Shown: positions 1 to 7,608 of the stretch, in pieces
Position numbering within the stretch: the first letter of the stretch is position 1
Layout of the letters: every line of letters starts with the position of its first letter
DNA from: Streptomyces sp. NBC_00569
GTDB taxonomy: Bacteria; Actinomycetota; Actinomycetes; Streptomycetales; Streptomycetaceae
Direction: 5' to 3'
Length of the DNA stretch: 64,000 bases
Assembly (NCBI RefSeq): GCF_036345255.1
Contig: NZ_CP107783.1
Coordinates: forward strand, 2,294,001 to 2,358,000
Program-made: the position numbers and the translations under genes
Notes under the pieces: model-generated
Databases searched by the model: none
Seen by the model: the letters and a program-made list of their open reading frames with translations, nothing else
What the model was told of the DNA's origin: nothing

Positions 1-664
1 GCTCCCCCTGGTCGGTGCCCGGCACCGGGCGATCGCCATGGACACCCTCGGCTTCGGCGCCTCGGCCAGGCCCGGGGGGCCGCATTCCATCGAGCGGTTC
101 GCGGACGCCGCGGGCGCGCTCGTCGACGAGTTGGGCCTGGACCGCTTCCACCTCGTCGGGCACCACACGGGCGGGGTCATCGCCGTCGAACTGGCGGCGC
201 GGTTCCAGGACCGCGTCGCCGGTCTGCTGCTGTCCGCCACCCCGTTCGTCGACGACGAGAAGCGGCGCGGCGCGGCAAGGCATCGGCGCATCGACCACGT
301 CGACCCGAAGCCGGACGGCTCCCATCTCCAGGCCCTGTGGGACAACCGGCGCGGCTTCTACCGCGCGGGCGAGGAGGCCGCGCTCAACCGGTACGTGGCC
401 GATGCCCTGGGCGTCCTCGACCGCGTGGAGGAAGGGCACGAGGCGATACGCCGTTACGACATGGAGGCGCGCCTGCCGCACATCACGGCGCGAACCCTCG
501 CCGTCTGCGCACCCCATGACACCTATTCGCTGCCCTCACTGGCGAAGTTCGCCGACGCGCTGGGCTGCGAGACCCAGGTCCTGTCCGACGGGCATGTGGC
601 CGCGCCGGAACAGGTGCCCCAGGAGTTCGCCGACATCGTTCTGGAGTGGATGGCCCGGAGCTGA
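1..664 (+). CDS. Alpha/beta-hydrolase, 5' end cut by the window edge
   Basis: The reading frame is already open at base 2 and ends with TGA at 662-664, so the N-terminal oxyanion strand lies outside the window. The first internal ATG is at 38, but the residues before it (LVGARHRAIAMDTLGFGAS) match the strand preceding the nucleophile in alpha/beta hydrolases, so 38 is not the real start. The nucleophile elbow reads G-H-H-T-G-G: the usual Ser (GxSxG) is replaced by His. The late Asp (APHD) and His (DGHVAA) positions look intact. It may be a non-canonical hydrolase or one that binds without hydrolysing. The substrate is unknown. The gene converges on the AbgT operon across a strong hairpin. Confidence 0.8.
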   Translation, partial: LPLVGARHRAIAMDTLGFGASARPGGPHSIERFADAAGALVDELGLDRFHLVGHHTGGVIAVELAARFQDRVAGLLLSATPFVDDEKRRGAARHRRIDHVDPKPDGSHLQALWDNRRGFYRAGEEAALNRYVADALGVLDRVEEGHEAIRRYDMEARLPHITARTLAVCAPHDTYSLPSLAKFADALGCETQVLSDGHVAAPEQVPQEFADIVLEWMARS

Positions 665-726
665 GTGTGGTGACAGGTCGGTGCCCCACCGGAATCCCCC
701 GGTGGGGCACCGACCTGTCACCACAC
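665..726. terminator. Perfect 28-bp-arm hairpin between convergent genes
   Basis: Positions 665-692 are the exact reverse complement of 699-726, with a 6-nt loop. It starts one base after the hydrolase stop and ends 12 bases before the stop of the AbgT-type gene on the other strand. This is the expected position of a bidirectional terminator. No T-tract is present, as is common in high-GC actinobacteria. Confidence 0.85.
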
Positions 727-738
727 TGACGTACACGC

Positions 739-2316
739 TCACTTGAGGGAGATACCCGCCCCGGGCCCCAGCGGCAGATCGAAGCCGTAGAACACCGCCA
801 GGATGCCCAGCCACGCCACGAGGAACGGCACAACGAAGATGGCGAGCCGCGAGATGAGCGTCCCCAGCCGCGCCTCCGGCTCGTAGCGCTGCAGGAGTGC
901 GAGGAGCAGGAACACGTACGGGTTCATTGGCGTGATCACGGCGGTGGCCGAGTCGCCGATGCGGAACGCGGCCTGGCTGAGGGCCGGGCTCATGCCGAGC
1001 AGCATGAACGCCGGGACGAACACGGGCCCGATCAGCGACCACAGCGCGGATCCGGAGAGGATCACCAGATTGAGGCACGAGACGAGCAGGATGAAGGCGA
1101 CCAGTGCCCCGAAGCCGGTCAGCCCGACGGACTTGAGCAGCGCCGCCGCCTTCACCGCGAGCAGCACGCCCAGGTTGGACCAGTTGAACACCGCGATGAC
1201 CTGCGCGGCGACGAACATCATGACGACGTAGCCGGACATGTTCTTCACCGAGTCGGTCATCGCGGCGACGACGCCCTCCGACCCGCTCAGCGTCTTCACC
1301 GTGAACCCGTACGTCACGCCCGCCAGCAGGAACGCGCCGAACAGGACCGGGACGATGCCCGTGAGCAGCGGTGACGGCACCAGCGCCCCGCCCTCCCCGC
1401 GCAGCGGTGCGCCGCTGGGCAGCCACAGCGACAGGACGACGGCCGCGTACACGGCGACGACGAGGCCGGTGCACAGCAGGCCGCGGCGCTCGGCCGGGGT
1501 GAGGCGGATGTCCTCGCTCTCGGAGGCGTCCGGTGCGTCGGCGGTCGCCGTGTAGGCGGGCAGCCTGGGTTCGAGCACCCGGCTGATCAGGAAGCCGCCG
1601 ATGAGGCCGAGGACCAGGCTGCTCGCGGCGGTGAAGAAGTAGTTGGCGAGGATGTTCACGTCGGCGTGGTGGGTGTCCGACAGGACCGCGACGGCCTGCT
1701 GGGTGATGCCCGTGTAGAGCGCGTCGAGCGAACCGATCGTGAACCCGGCCGCGTATCCCGCGGTGACGCACGCGAAGCCGCCGATCAGGCCGGCCGCCGG
1801 ATGGCGGCCCGCGCTCTTGAAGACGACCGCGGCGAGCGGCGGCAGCACGATCGCCGCGACGTCGCTCATCATGTGCGCCTGGCAGGCGACGAGCGCCACC
1901 AGGTACGGCAGGAAGGCGCGCGGGGCGCGGGCCAGGGTGGCCCGCATCGCGGTCTCCAGGAGACCGGCCCGCTCCGCGACACCCACCGCCATGATCATGA
2001 GCAGTACGGCGGCGATGGGCGGGAACGCCGCGAAGTTGGTGACGAGGTTCTCCACCAGCCAGCGCACCCCTGCGCCGGTCAGCAGCCCGGTGATCTGCTT
2101 GGTGTCGTCCGTCCCCGGCACCGTCACGGACACGTCCGCGAGGGCGAGCGCGGTGGAGACCACCGCGACCACCCCGAACAGGACGGTGAACAGGACGACC
2201 GGGTTGGGCAGGGCGTTGCCCGCCCGTTCGACGAAGGCGAGCACCCGGTCGATGCCGCGCGGCTTCTGCGTGGAAGGGCCCGGCGCCGCGGCCCGCTGCC
2301 CGGTCCCCGCGGACAT
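739..2316 (-). CDS. AbgT-family transporter (p-aminobenzoyl-glutamate transporter-like)
   Basis: A 525-residue polytopic membrane protein with the AbgT layout: a cytoplasmic N-terminus (PRGIDRVLAFVERAGNALPNPVVLF), a conserved region around AHMMSDVAAIVLPPLAAVVFK, and a late PMNPYVFLLL segment. Family members import p-aminobenzoyl-glutamate or export sulfonamide-like compounds. ATG at 2316 is chosen because it overlaps the TGA of the upstream amidohydrolase (TGATG at 2318-2314), which indicates translational coupling. The frame is open further upstream but runs into the amidohydrolase. The pairing suggests import of a folate-breakdown or dipeptide-like compound that the amidohydrolase cleaves. 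The exact substrate is inferred, not shown. Confidence 0.88.
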   Translation of the reverse strand: MSAGTGQRAAAPGPSTQKPRGIDRVLAFVERAGNALPNPVVLFTVLFGVVAVVSTALALADVSVTVPGTDDTKQITGLLTGAGVRWLVENLVTNFAAFPPIAAVLLMIMAVGVAERAGLLETAMRATLARAPRAFLPYLVALVACQAHMMSDVAAIVLPPLAAVVFKSAGRHPAAGLIGGFACVTAGYAAGFTIGSLDALYTGITQQAVAVLSDTHHADVNILANYFFTAASSLVLGLIGGFLISRVLEPRLPAYTATADAPDASESEDIRLTPAERRGLLCTGLVVAVYAAVVLSLWLPSGAPLRGEGGALVPSPLLTGIVPVLFGAFLLAGVTYGFTVKTLSGSEGVVAAMTDSVKNMSGYVVMMFVAAQVIAVFNWSNLGVLLAVKAAALLKSVGLTGFGALVAFILLVSCLNLVILSGSALWSLIGPVFVPAFMLLGMSPALSQAAFRIGDSATAVITPMNPYVFLLLALLQRYEPEARLGTLISRLAIFVVPFLVAWLGILAVFYGFDLPLGPGAGISLK

Positions 2317-3593
2317 CACGGACGCCCCCCGGCCGCGGCACCGACCAGGTCCTTGCGTACGACGCCGCCCTGGACGACGCAGACGATGTTGGCCGGGTCG
2401 CCGAGGACACCGATGTCGGCCAGCGGGTCGCCGTCGCACAGGACGAGGTCCGCCACGCGGCCCGCGGTCAGTGTGCCCAGGCGGTCGTCGACGCCGAGGA
2501 GTTCGGCGGAGTTGCGGGTGCCGGCGACGATGGCGTCCATCGGGTTCATGCCCAGGTCCACCAGGTAGCTCAGCTCCATCAGGTTCACGCCGTGCGGCCC
2601 GACGGCAGCGTCCGTGCCGAGTGCGATGCGGGCGCCCTGCTCGATGGCGCGGGCGATGTTCTCCTTGGTGATTCCGGACCAGCGGACCTTCTTCTGGTAG
2701 TGGTAATCCGGCATGGTCTCCTTGTTGATTCCGGCGTAGACCGTGGAGAGCGTCGGGACGACGAACGTGCCGCGCTCGGCGGCCAGTTCAAGGGCCTCGT
2801 CGTTGATCCCGTAGCCGTGCTCGATGCTGGTGACTCCCCCGCGGATCGCGTTGAGGATGCCGGAGGTGCCCTGGGCGTGCGCCGCGACCGGCTTGTCGCC
2901 GTGCCGGCGCGCCTCGTCGACGACGGCCCGGATCTCCTCCTCCGTCAGGCCCTCGTCGTCGGGCTGGTCGTACGGGCTGCCCATGCCGCCGGTGGCACAG
3001 ACCTTCACCAGGTCGGCGCCCTCGCGGAGCACCCGGCGCACCGCGAGACGGGCCTCGTCGGCGGTGTCCGCGAGCGCGGACATGCCGTCGCTCAGGTCGG
3101 TTCCGTCGGGCAGCCGTACGTCGCCATGGCCGCCGGTGTGGCTGATCACGCGGACCGCGGTCTGGATCCGCGGGCCGACAATCCTGCCGGTCTCGACGGC
3201 CGTGCGGTACCCGGCGGCGAGGCCGGCCAGGTCGCGCACCGTGGTGACGCCCGCGTCGAGGGTCTGGCGCAGGCGCGCCGCGGTGTCGAGGGTGACGAGG
3301 ACCCGGTCCAGCTCGCCGCGGCGGCCCGGGTGCGCGCCATGTGCGTAGGAGAGGTGGACGTGGCAGTCGAAGAAGCCGGGCAGCAGCGTGCGGCCACCGG
3401 CATCCACGCAGCGGACGTCGGAGGATGTGGTCGCGGGCGCCTGCGCGGCGGCCCCGGCGTAGGTGATGATCCCCTCGGCGTCGACGAGGACGACGGCGTC
3501 GTCCACCGGGGAGGAGCCGGTGCCGTCGATGAGCCGGGCGTTGTGGATACGCAAGGGGGTTCGTACCGCGTCCTGCGTGGTGACGTGCGTCAT
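2316..3593 (-). CDS. Amidohydrolase-family metal-dependent hydrolase (imidazolonepropionase/Xaa-Pro dipeptidase-like)
   Basis: A 425-residue TIM-barrel amidohydrolase. The metal and catalytic residues are in canonical order: H-x-H in DCHVHL (residues 78/80), the likely carboxylated Lys in VKVCATGG (about 198), His in VAAHAQG, His in SIEHGYG and the final Asp in LGTDAAVGPHG. The N-terminal beta-sandwich (IHNARLIDGTG) and the C-terminal return (GRVADLVLCDGDPL) are complete. It has no signal peptide, so it acts in the cytoplasm. It is the first gene of a two-gene operon whose second gene is coupled by one-base overlap. The Lrp-type regulator is divergently transcribed. Many such enzymes cleave N-acyl amino acids or proline dipeptides; the real substrate is unknown. 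Confidence 0.9.
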   Translation of the reverse strand: MTHVTTQDAVRTPLRIHNARLIDGTGSSPVDDAVVLVDAEGIITYAGAAAQAPATTSSDVRCVDAGGRTLLPGFFDCHVHLSYAHGAHPGRRGELDRVLVTLDTAARLRQTLDAGVTTVRDLAGLAAGYRTAVETGRIVGPRIQTAVRVISHTGGHGDVRLPDGTDLSDGMSALADTADEARLAVRRVLREGADLVKVCATGGMGSPYDQPDDEGLTEEEIRAVVDEARRHGDKPVAAHAQGTSGILNAIRGGVTSIEHGYGINDEALELAAERGTFVVPTLSTVYAGINKETMPDYHYQKKVRWSGITKENIARAIEQGARIALGTDAAVGPHGVNLMELSYLVDLGMNPMDAIVAGTRNSAELLGVDDRLGTLTAGRVADLVLCDGDPLADIGVLGDPANIVCVVQGGVVRKDLVGAAAGGRP

Positions 3594-3724
3594 GGCGTGC
3601 CTTCACTCCTGGAGGTATGCAGGGGGGACCGGTTGGAGGGGAGTGTGGGATGCGTACGTCATCGCCGTACGACCGCGCAGATTTCGTTCGGGATTCCGGC
3701 AGTACGCGCAGAGAAGTGCCACCC

Positions 3725-4795
3725 ATGGCGGTGCAGGAAAGTGCCACGGCCCGGCAGCGTCCCGGTGCCCCGGACGAGCTCGGTGAACTGGACGAACTCG
3801 ACCGTGGCATCGTGCACGCCCTGCAGATCCAGCCGCGGGCCCCGTGGACGCTGGTCGGCGAGGTACTCCGGGTAAATCCGGTGACGACGGCGCGCCGTTG
3901 GCACCGCTTGGAGGAGGCGGGGCTCGCGTGGGTGACCGCCTATCCGCGGCTCACCGACACGCGGCTCGTGGTGACGGGCCTGGTCGAGGTGGACACCGTT
4001 CCCGGGGCCGCGGAGGACGTGGCCCTTGCGCTGGCCGCGGACCCGGCGGTGCCGAACATCAAGCTGACGGCCGGGGGCCGGGACATGGTCGCCGCCGTGC
4101 AGGCCCGGAGCCTGGACGAACTCTCCCGGCTCAGCACCTACGTGATCCAGCGAACCCCGGGCGTGCGGGCGACGCGTACGCACATCTCCACGGGGCTGCC
4201 GACCGACGGCAGCGGGTGGCGCCTGCGCAGCCTGGATGCGGAGCAGTGCGCACGCATGGAGGCGTCGGCCCCGGGCTCGTCGGCAACCGCCTCCGCGGCC
4301 CCGGCGCGCTGGGACTCGCTGGACGCGCGGCTGCTCGAACTCCTCAGCGTGGACGGCCGGATGTCGCTGCGCGACCTCGCGCAGGCGAGCGACGCGGCCC
4401 TGACCACGGTGCGCCGCAGGATGCAGTCCCTGCTCTCCTCGCGGCTGCGCCTGCGCTGCGACCTCGCCCGCCCGCTCTCCGGCTGGCCGCTGTCCGCGGT
4501 GTACTTCGCGTCCGTGCCGGGCCAGTACCTGGAGGAGACCAGCCGGGTCCTTTCCGACCTGCGCGAGGTCCGCTCCTGCTCGATCACGGCGGGCCCGCAC
4601 AACCTCGTGATCGATGTCTGGCTGCGCGCCCTGCACGACGTGCACGCCTTCGAGGCCCACCTTTCGCGCGGCTTCCGGCGCCTGACGGTCTCCGACCGCT
4701 CGGTGGTCCTGCGCACGGTCAAGCACATGGGACGCCTCCTGGACCGCAGCGGCCGCAGCACGGGGGTCGTGCCGCTGCGGCATCCGGAGGACTGA
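3725..4795 (+). CDS. Lrp/AsnC-family regulator with two HTH-ligand halves
   Basis: About 356 residues, twice the usual Lrp length. The first half has an HTH (LDELDRGIVHALQIQPRAPW...TTARRWHRLEEAGL) and a RAM-like ligand domain. The second half repeats this (LDARLLELLSVDGRMSLRDLAQ...TTVRRRMQSL, then RSCSITAGPHNLVIDVW). Such tandem-Lrp proteins are common in Streptomyces. ATG at 3725 is preferred because an AGAGAAG-like ribosome site lies 8 bases upstream and the sequence before it (from 3617) is not conserved-looking. It is divergent from the amidohydrolase-AbgT operon, so local regulation in response to an amino-acid-like ligand is likely (inference). Confidence 0.88.
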   Translation: MAVQESATARQRPGAPDELGELDELDRGIVHALQIQPRAPWTLVGEVLRVNPVTTARRWHRLEEAGLAWVTAYPRLTDTRLVVTGLVEVDTVPGAAEDVALALAADPAVPNIKLTAGGRDMVAAVQARSLDELSRLSTYVIQRTPGVRATRTHISTGLPTDGSGWRLRSLDAEQCARMEASAPGSSATASAAPARWDSLDARLLELLSVDGRMSLRDLAQASDAALTTVRRRMQSLLSSRLRLRCDLARPLSGWPLSAVYFASVPGQYLEETSRVLSDLREVRSCSITAGPHNLVIDVWLRALHDVHAFEAHLSRGFRRLTVSDRSVVLRTVKHMGRLLDRSGRSTGVVPLRHPED

Positions 4796-4810
4796 GGTTC
4801 GCTCACCGGT

Positions 4811-5946
4811 TCACGGCGCCAGGTGTGCGACCGCGGCGCGGGCCGCACGGACAGCGGTGACGACACCGGTGAGCGTGGAGTTGCAGACGAGGGCGGTCGG
4901 GACGACGCCGCAGCCGGCGAGGTAGAGGTTGGTGAGGTTCCAGACGCGGGCGTCCGGGTCGCAGACGCTGGTGCCGTCGTTGCCGGGCCCCATCCGGACG
5001 GTTCCCGTCATGTGCAGGGAGGTTCCCGGCGGCAGCGTGGCGCTGTCGGTCGCCGGGTCGAAGCGCCCGAGGCGCCTGCCTGCGCGCTCCTGTTCCCGCT
5101 GAGCCTCCTTGATCAGGCGACGGTCCTCCTCGGTGTATTCGAACGTGATGCGCATCTTCGGCATCCCCGCGGCATCGAGCTCGGTCTCGGAGAACTCGAC
5201 CCGGTTGGACGCCTGGATCTCGGTCGGGACGTAGAGCGCGATCCCGGCCGAGCAGTCGGCGACGCTGCCGTCCTGCGCGAACTGCACGCTCCCGGTGAAC
5301 TGCCCGTTGAACGGCTGTGGTTCACCGCTGTGGGGCAGCCAGTACGACGTGTTGAGCGCCTCGCCCGCCCGGTCCTCGGCCGGCGCGGCCGCGTCCAGTG
5401 CGACGGCCACGGGATCGACGCTCACGCGACCGGTCTGGAAGACATGTTCGTTGAGGTGACGTCCGAGCGCGGACGGCCTGATCCCGGAGGCGAACAGCAG
5501 TTGAGGGGTGCGGAAGACATCCGCGCACACGAGGGTCGCGGTGGCGGTGACCTCGTACTCGTCACCGGAGACGACATCACGGACGACAGCGCCGCGCACC
5601 TGATCTCCCTGGCTGAGCAGGCGAACGGCCTGGGAGCCCGGCCGCAGCTCGAAGTGCGGGTCGTCGCCCGTGGCGAGCGGGGGGAAGATCCGGTTCGGAC
5701 CCGACCTGATCTTGCCTCCGTCGGCATCGGGGTTGACCGCCATCGGCAGCGGCTGCACCTCGCGGCCGGGAGCCGACTGTCCAGCGAACACGTCGTTGAG
5801 AGCAGTGATCAGGGCGGTGCGCAGCGCGGAGTCGCCCAACGGGTCGGTGTTGACGTGCAGCAGCTCGGATGCGGTGGCCATGTCCCGCGCCCACTCGTCC
5901 GTGTCGATGAAGTCCGGTATCTCGATCCCCCACGCGGCGAAGCCCT
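4811..5946 (-). pseudogene. C-terminal part of a pyranose-2-oxidase-like GMC oxidoreductase
   Basis: The minus-strand frame encodes only the substrate-binding and C-terminal part of a GMC flavoprotein. The end reads SLHMTGTVRMG, then NLYLAGCGVVPTA and CNSTLTG, the pattern of pyranose 2-oxidase and bacterial C-glycoside 3-oxidases. The His of SLHMTG and the Asn of NSTLT match the catalytic His/Asn pair. The N-terminal Rossmann FAD-binding domain (GxGxxG) is absent. Homology stops at about 5930-5946, where an integrase fragment on the other strand begins. Without an FAD site the product should be inactive. The missing half was not found elsewhere in the window. Confidence 0.8.
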
Positions 5947-6607
5947 CGGCCTCGCCTTCAAGGACATCGACTTCGCCGCGCGGCGCTTGTTCGTCCGCCG
6001 CTCCCTGACCACCATCGACAACAACCACCTCGTACTGGGAGCACCCAAGACAGCTGCCAGCGCCAGCTGGATCCCGCTCTCCTCCAGGGCCCTGGCCGCC
6101 CTGCGCCGTCGGCAGCGAGCCACAGGGCGCACCATGGGTCTGGCCTTCGCCCAACCCGCCGGCGCCCCACCGCGCCCGCAACAGGTCCTCAACGACTTCC
6201 GCGCTGCCGCCCGCAAAGCCGGCCTGCGCCCCATCGCCCTCAAAGACCTACGGCACGGCACCGCCACCCTCATGATCACCGCAGGCATCCCGGTGGTCCT
6301 GGTCTCCAAACTGCTCCGGCACACCCAGCTCGCCACCACAGCCGACCTCTACACCCACCTCACCGACCCCGCCGCAGCCCGCGCCGCCCGCACTCTCGAC
6401 ACCGCCCTCACCCGGGCCACCCGCACCCTGCGCTGGCGCAGGTTCATGGACCGGCTGCGACCACCACGCGACCTCCACCCCAGCCAAGGCGCCGCGCTGA
6501 CCAGCCAAAACACCGAGCGCGGCATGGGCTCCGAACTCACCGTGCGACCATCACCACACCCGTCACACAAAAAGCCGCCCCCTCGAAAACGAGGAGACGG
6601 CCTCTGA
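5933..6607 (+). pseudogene. Tyrosine integrase, C-terminal catalytic fragment
   Basis: The frame opens at RGEALGL and continues through TIDNN and the H-x-L-R-H equivalent LKDLRHGTATLMI, then SKLLRHTQLATTADLYTHLT, which contains the last His and the catalytic Tyr. This aligns residue by residue with the second half of the complete integrase at 27162-28664. The arm-binding and core-binding N-terminal domains are missing and no start codon fits, so it is a truncated copy. The break coincides with the truncation of the GMC gene. Its 3' end is followed by a hairpin and by the left 41-bp att-like repeat. Confidence 0.85.
6574..6601 (+). terminator. Hairpin at the integrase-fragment 3' end
   Basis: Stem halves gccg...cggc and cctcg/cgagg around an AAAA loop, with a symmetric internal loop. 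The equivalent structure with compensated bases lies at 28579-28608 in the complete integrase copy, so the fold rather than the sequence is conserved. It probably ends integrase transcription before the att site. Confidence 0.6.
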
Positions 6608-6632
6608 ACTGCGAAAACAGTCCGACATCACT

Positions 6633-6673
6633 GTCGGGACGACAGGATTTGAACCTGCGACCCCTTGACCCCC
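6633..6673. repeat. Left att-like repeat: tRNA-Pro(GGG) 3' half
   Basis: This 41-bp sequence is identical to 28630-28670. Read on the minus strand it is the 3' half of a tRNA: anticodon-stem arm TCAAG, variable loop, T-arm GCAGG-TTCAAAT-CCTGT and acceptor strand CGTCCCGA. The partner copy keeps CTGGGGG, an anticodon loop with GGG. Neither copy continues into the 5' half of a tRNA, so there is no intact tRNA gene here. It is best explained as an attachment site left by site-specific integration into the 3' end of tRNA-Pro. Confidence 0.85.
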
Positions 6674-7146
6674 CGCGGTGCGGTCGCTCCCGGTGCAGCA
6701 CTCGAACGCAACAATCAACCGCTGGCGGACTGCTGGCACCGGCACAACACGATACGCGGAACTATGCACCCGGGGTTGGTGATTCAGCGGTTACTGACAG
6801 GAGTTCATACTCACTCCCATCCATACGAGCAGATAGCGCTCCGTCGTTTCACCCGCCACAAACAGATCTCCTCGGTCTACTGACCGTCTCCCCGTCCGCT
6901 CCGCTTCATTTCAGCGCCTAAGCCAACAACCGCGGAAGTTCCCAGAAGTTCGACGAACCTGTAGCCCGCCAGCGGCCGCTGAGACAGCTCAGCCCTCTTA
7001 TTCCTACAACCGACTCCGGGGGCACGCTCTTCAAGTCAGGAGGGTGGAAGCAGTCACGACGCAGGACGGTTCCGCGGCCAACGACTTGAGCCGCCTTGAA
7101 CGCGGACTACTTGTGGAGAGCCGCCCCACTGGGCGCTCACCACCCG
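6674..7146. other. Intergenic stretch right of the left att-like site
   Basis: I see no convincing coding sequence. The short open frames here have no family resemblance and atypical codon use, and this is the least GC-rich part of the surroundings. Nothing corresponding to a tRNA 5' half follows the att core. Confidence 0.5.
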
Positions 7147-7608
7147 TCAAGACGTGTCGCCCCAAACCGCCTCCAGGTCCTGGCAGCGGACCGTAATATT
7201 CGCGTCGGTCAGTGCGATTTCGTGCACGCAGCCCCCGTTCTCACCCGGGAGGATCTCGTCGAGAAGCACGGTGTCGACTGGCATCCAGTCGATGGAGTGC
7301 TCATAGTCGATGGAAAAGTGAGTCACTCCTGAATAGGTGACGCGCAGCCCGGAGTCATGCTTCCACTGATTCGGAGCGAAATCTAGGGTCAGTCCTCCGC
7401 TTTTGTCGGTAGCAACCTGAATACCGGACAATTCGAGGTCCTTGACACAGTGACTGTTTCCGCGCCCCATATCGTAGTGCGCCGAATCGGAAGCAAAAGC
7501 CCAGGCACCGGCCGGCAATTGGTCGCGGAGCATTGGGAGTTCGGCCAGATAGGCCCTCGGGTCCACGTAGAATCCATCAGATTCCCAGACTGCTGTGACG
7601 TACTTCAT
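7147..7608 (-). CDS. Probable immunity protein to the Rhs toxin
   Basis: A 153-residue soluble protein starting MKYVTAVWESDGFYVDP, acidic, with no signal peptide or membrane segment. ATG at 7608 is chosen because it overlaps the stop of the Rhs gene (ATGA, 7608-7605); the 12 codons upstream lie inside the Rhs gene. Gene order (secreted toxin, then a small coupled gene) is the hallmark of polymorphic toxin-immunity pairs. I do not recognise the immunity family. The role rests on position, size and coupling. Confidence 0.7.
   Translation of the reverse strand: MKYVTAVWESDGFYVDPRAYLAELPMLRDQLPAGAWAFASDSAHYDMGRGNSHCVKDLELSGIQVATDKSGGLTLDFAPNQWKHDSGLRVTYSGVTHFSIDYEHSIDWMPVDTVLLDEILPGENGGCVHEIALTDANITVRCQDLEAVWGDTS

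Noticed and set aside
4823-5930. Long plus-strand open frame joined to the integrase fragment
   Set aside because: It is antisense to clear GMC oxidoreductase sequence and has no family resemblance; only the part after 5933 is integrase.
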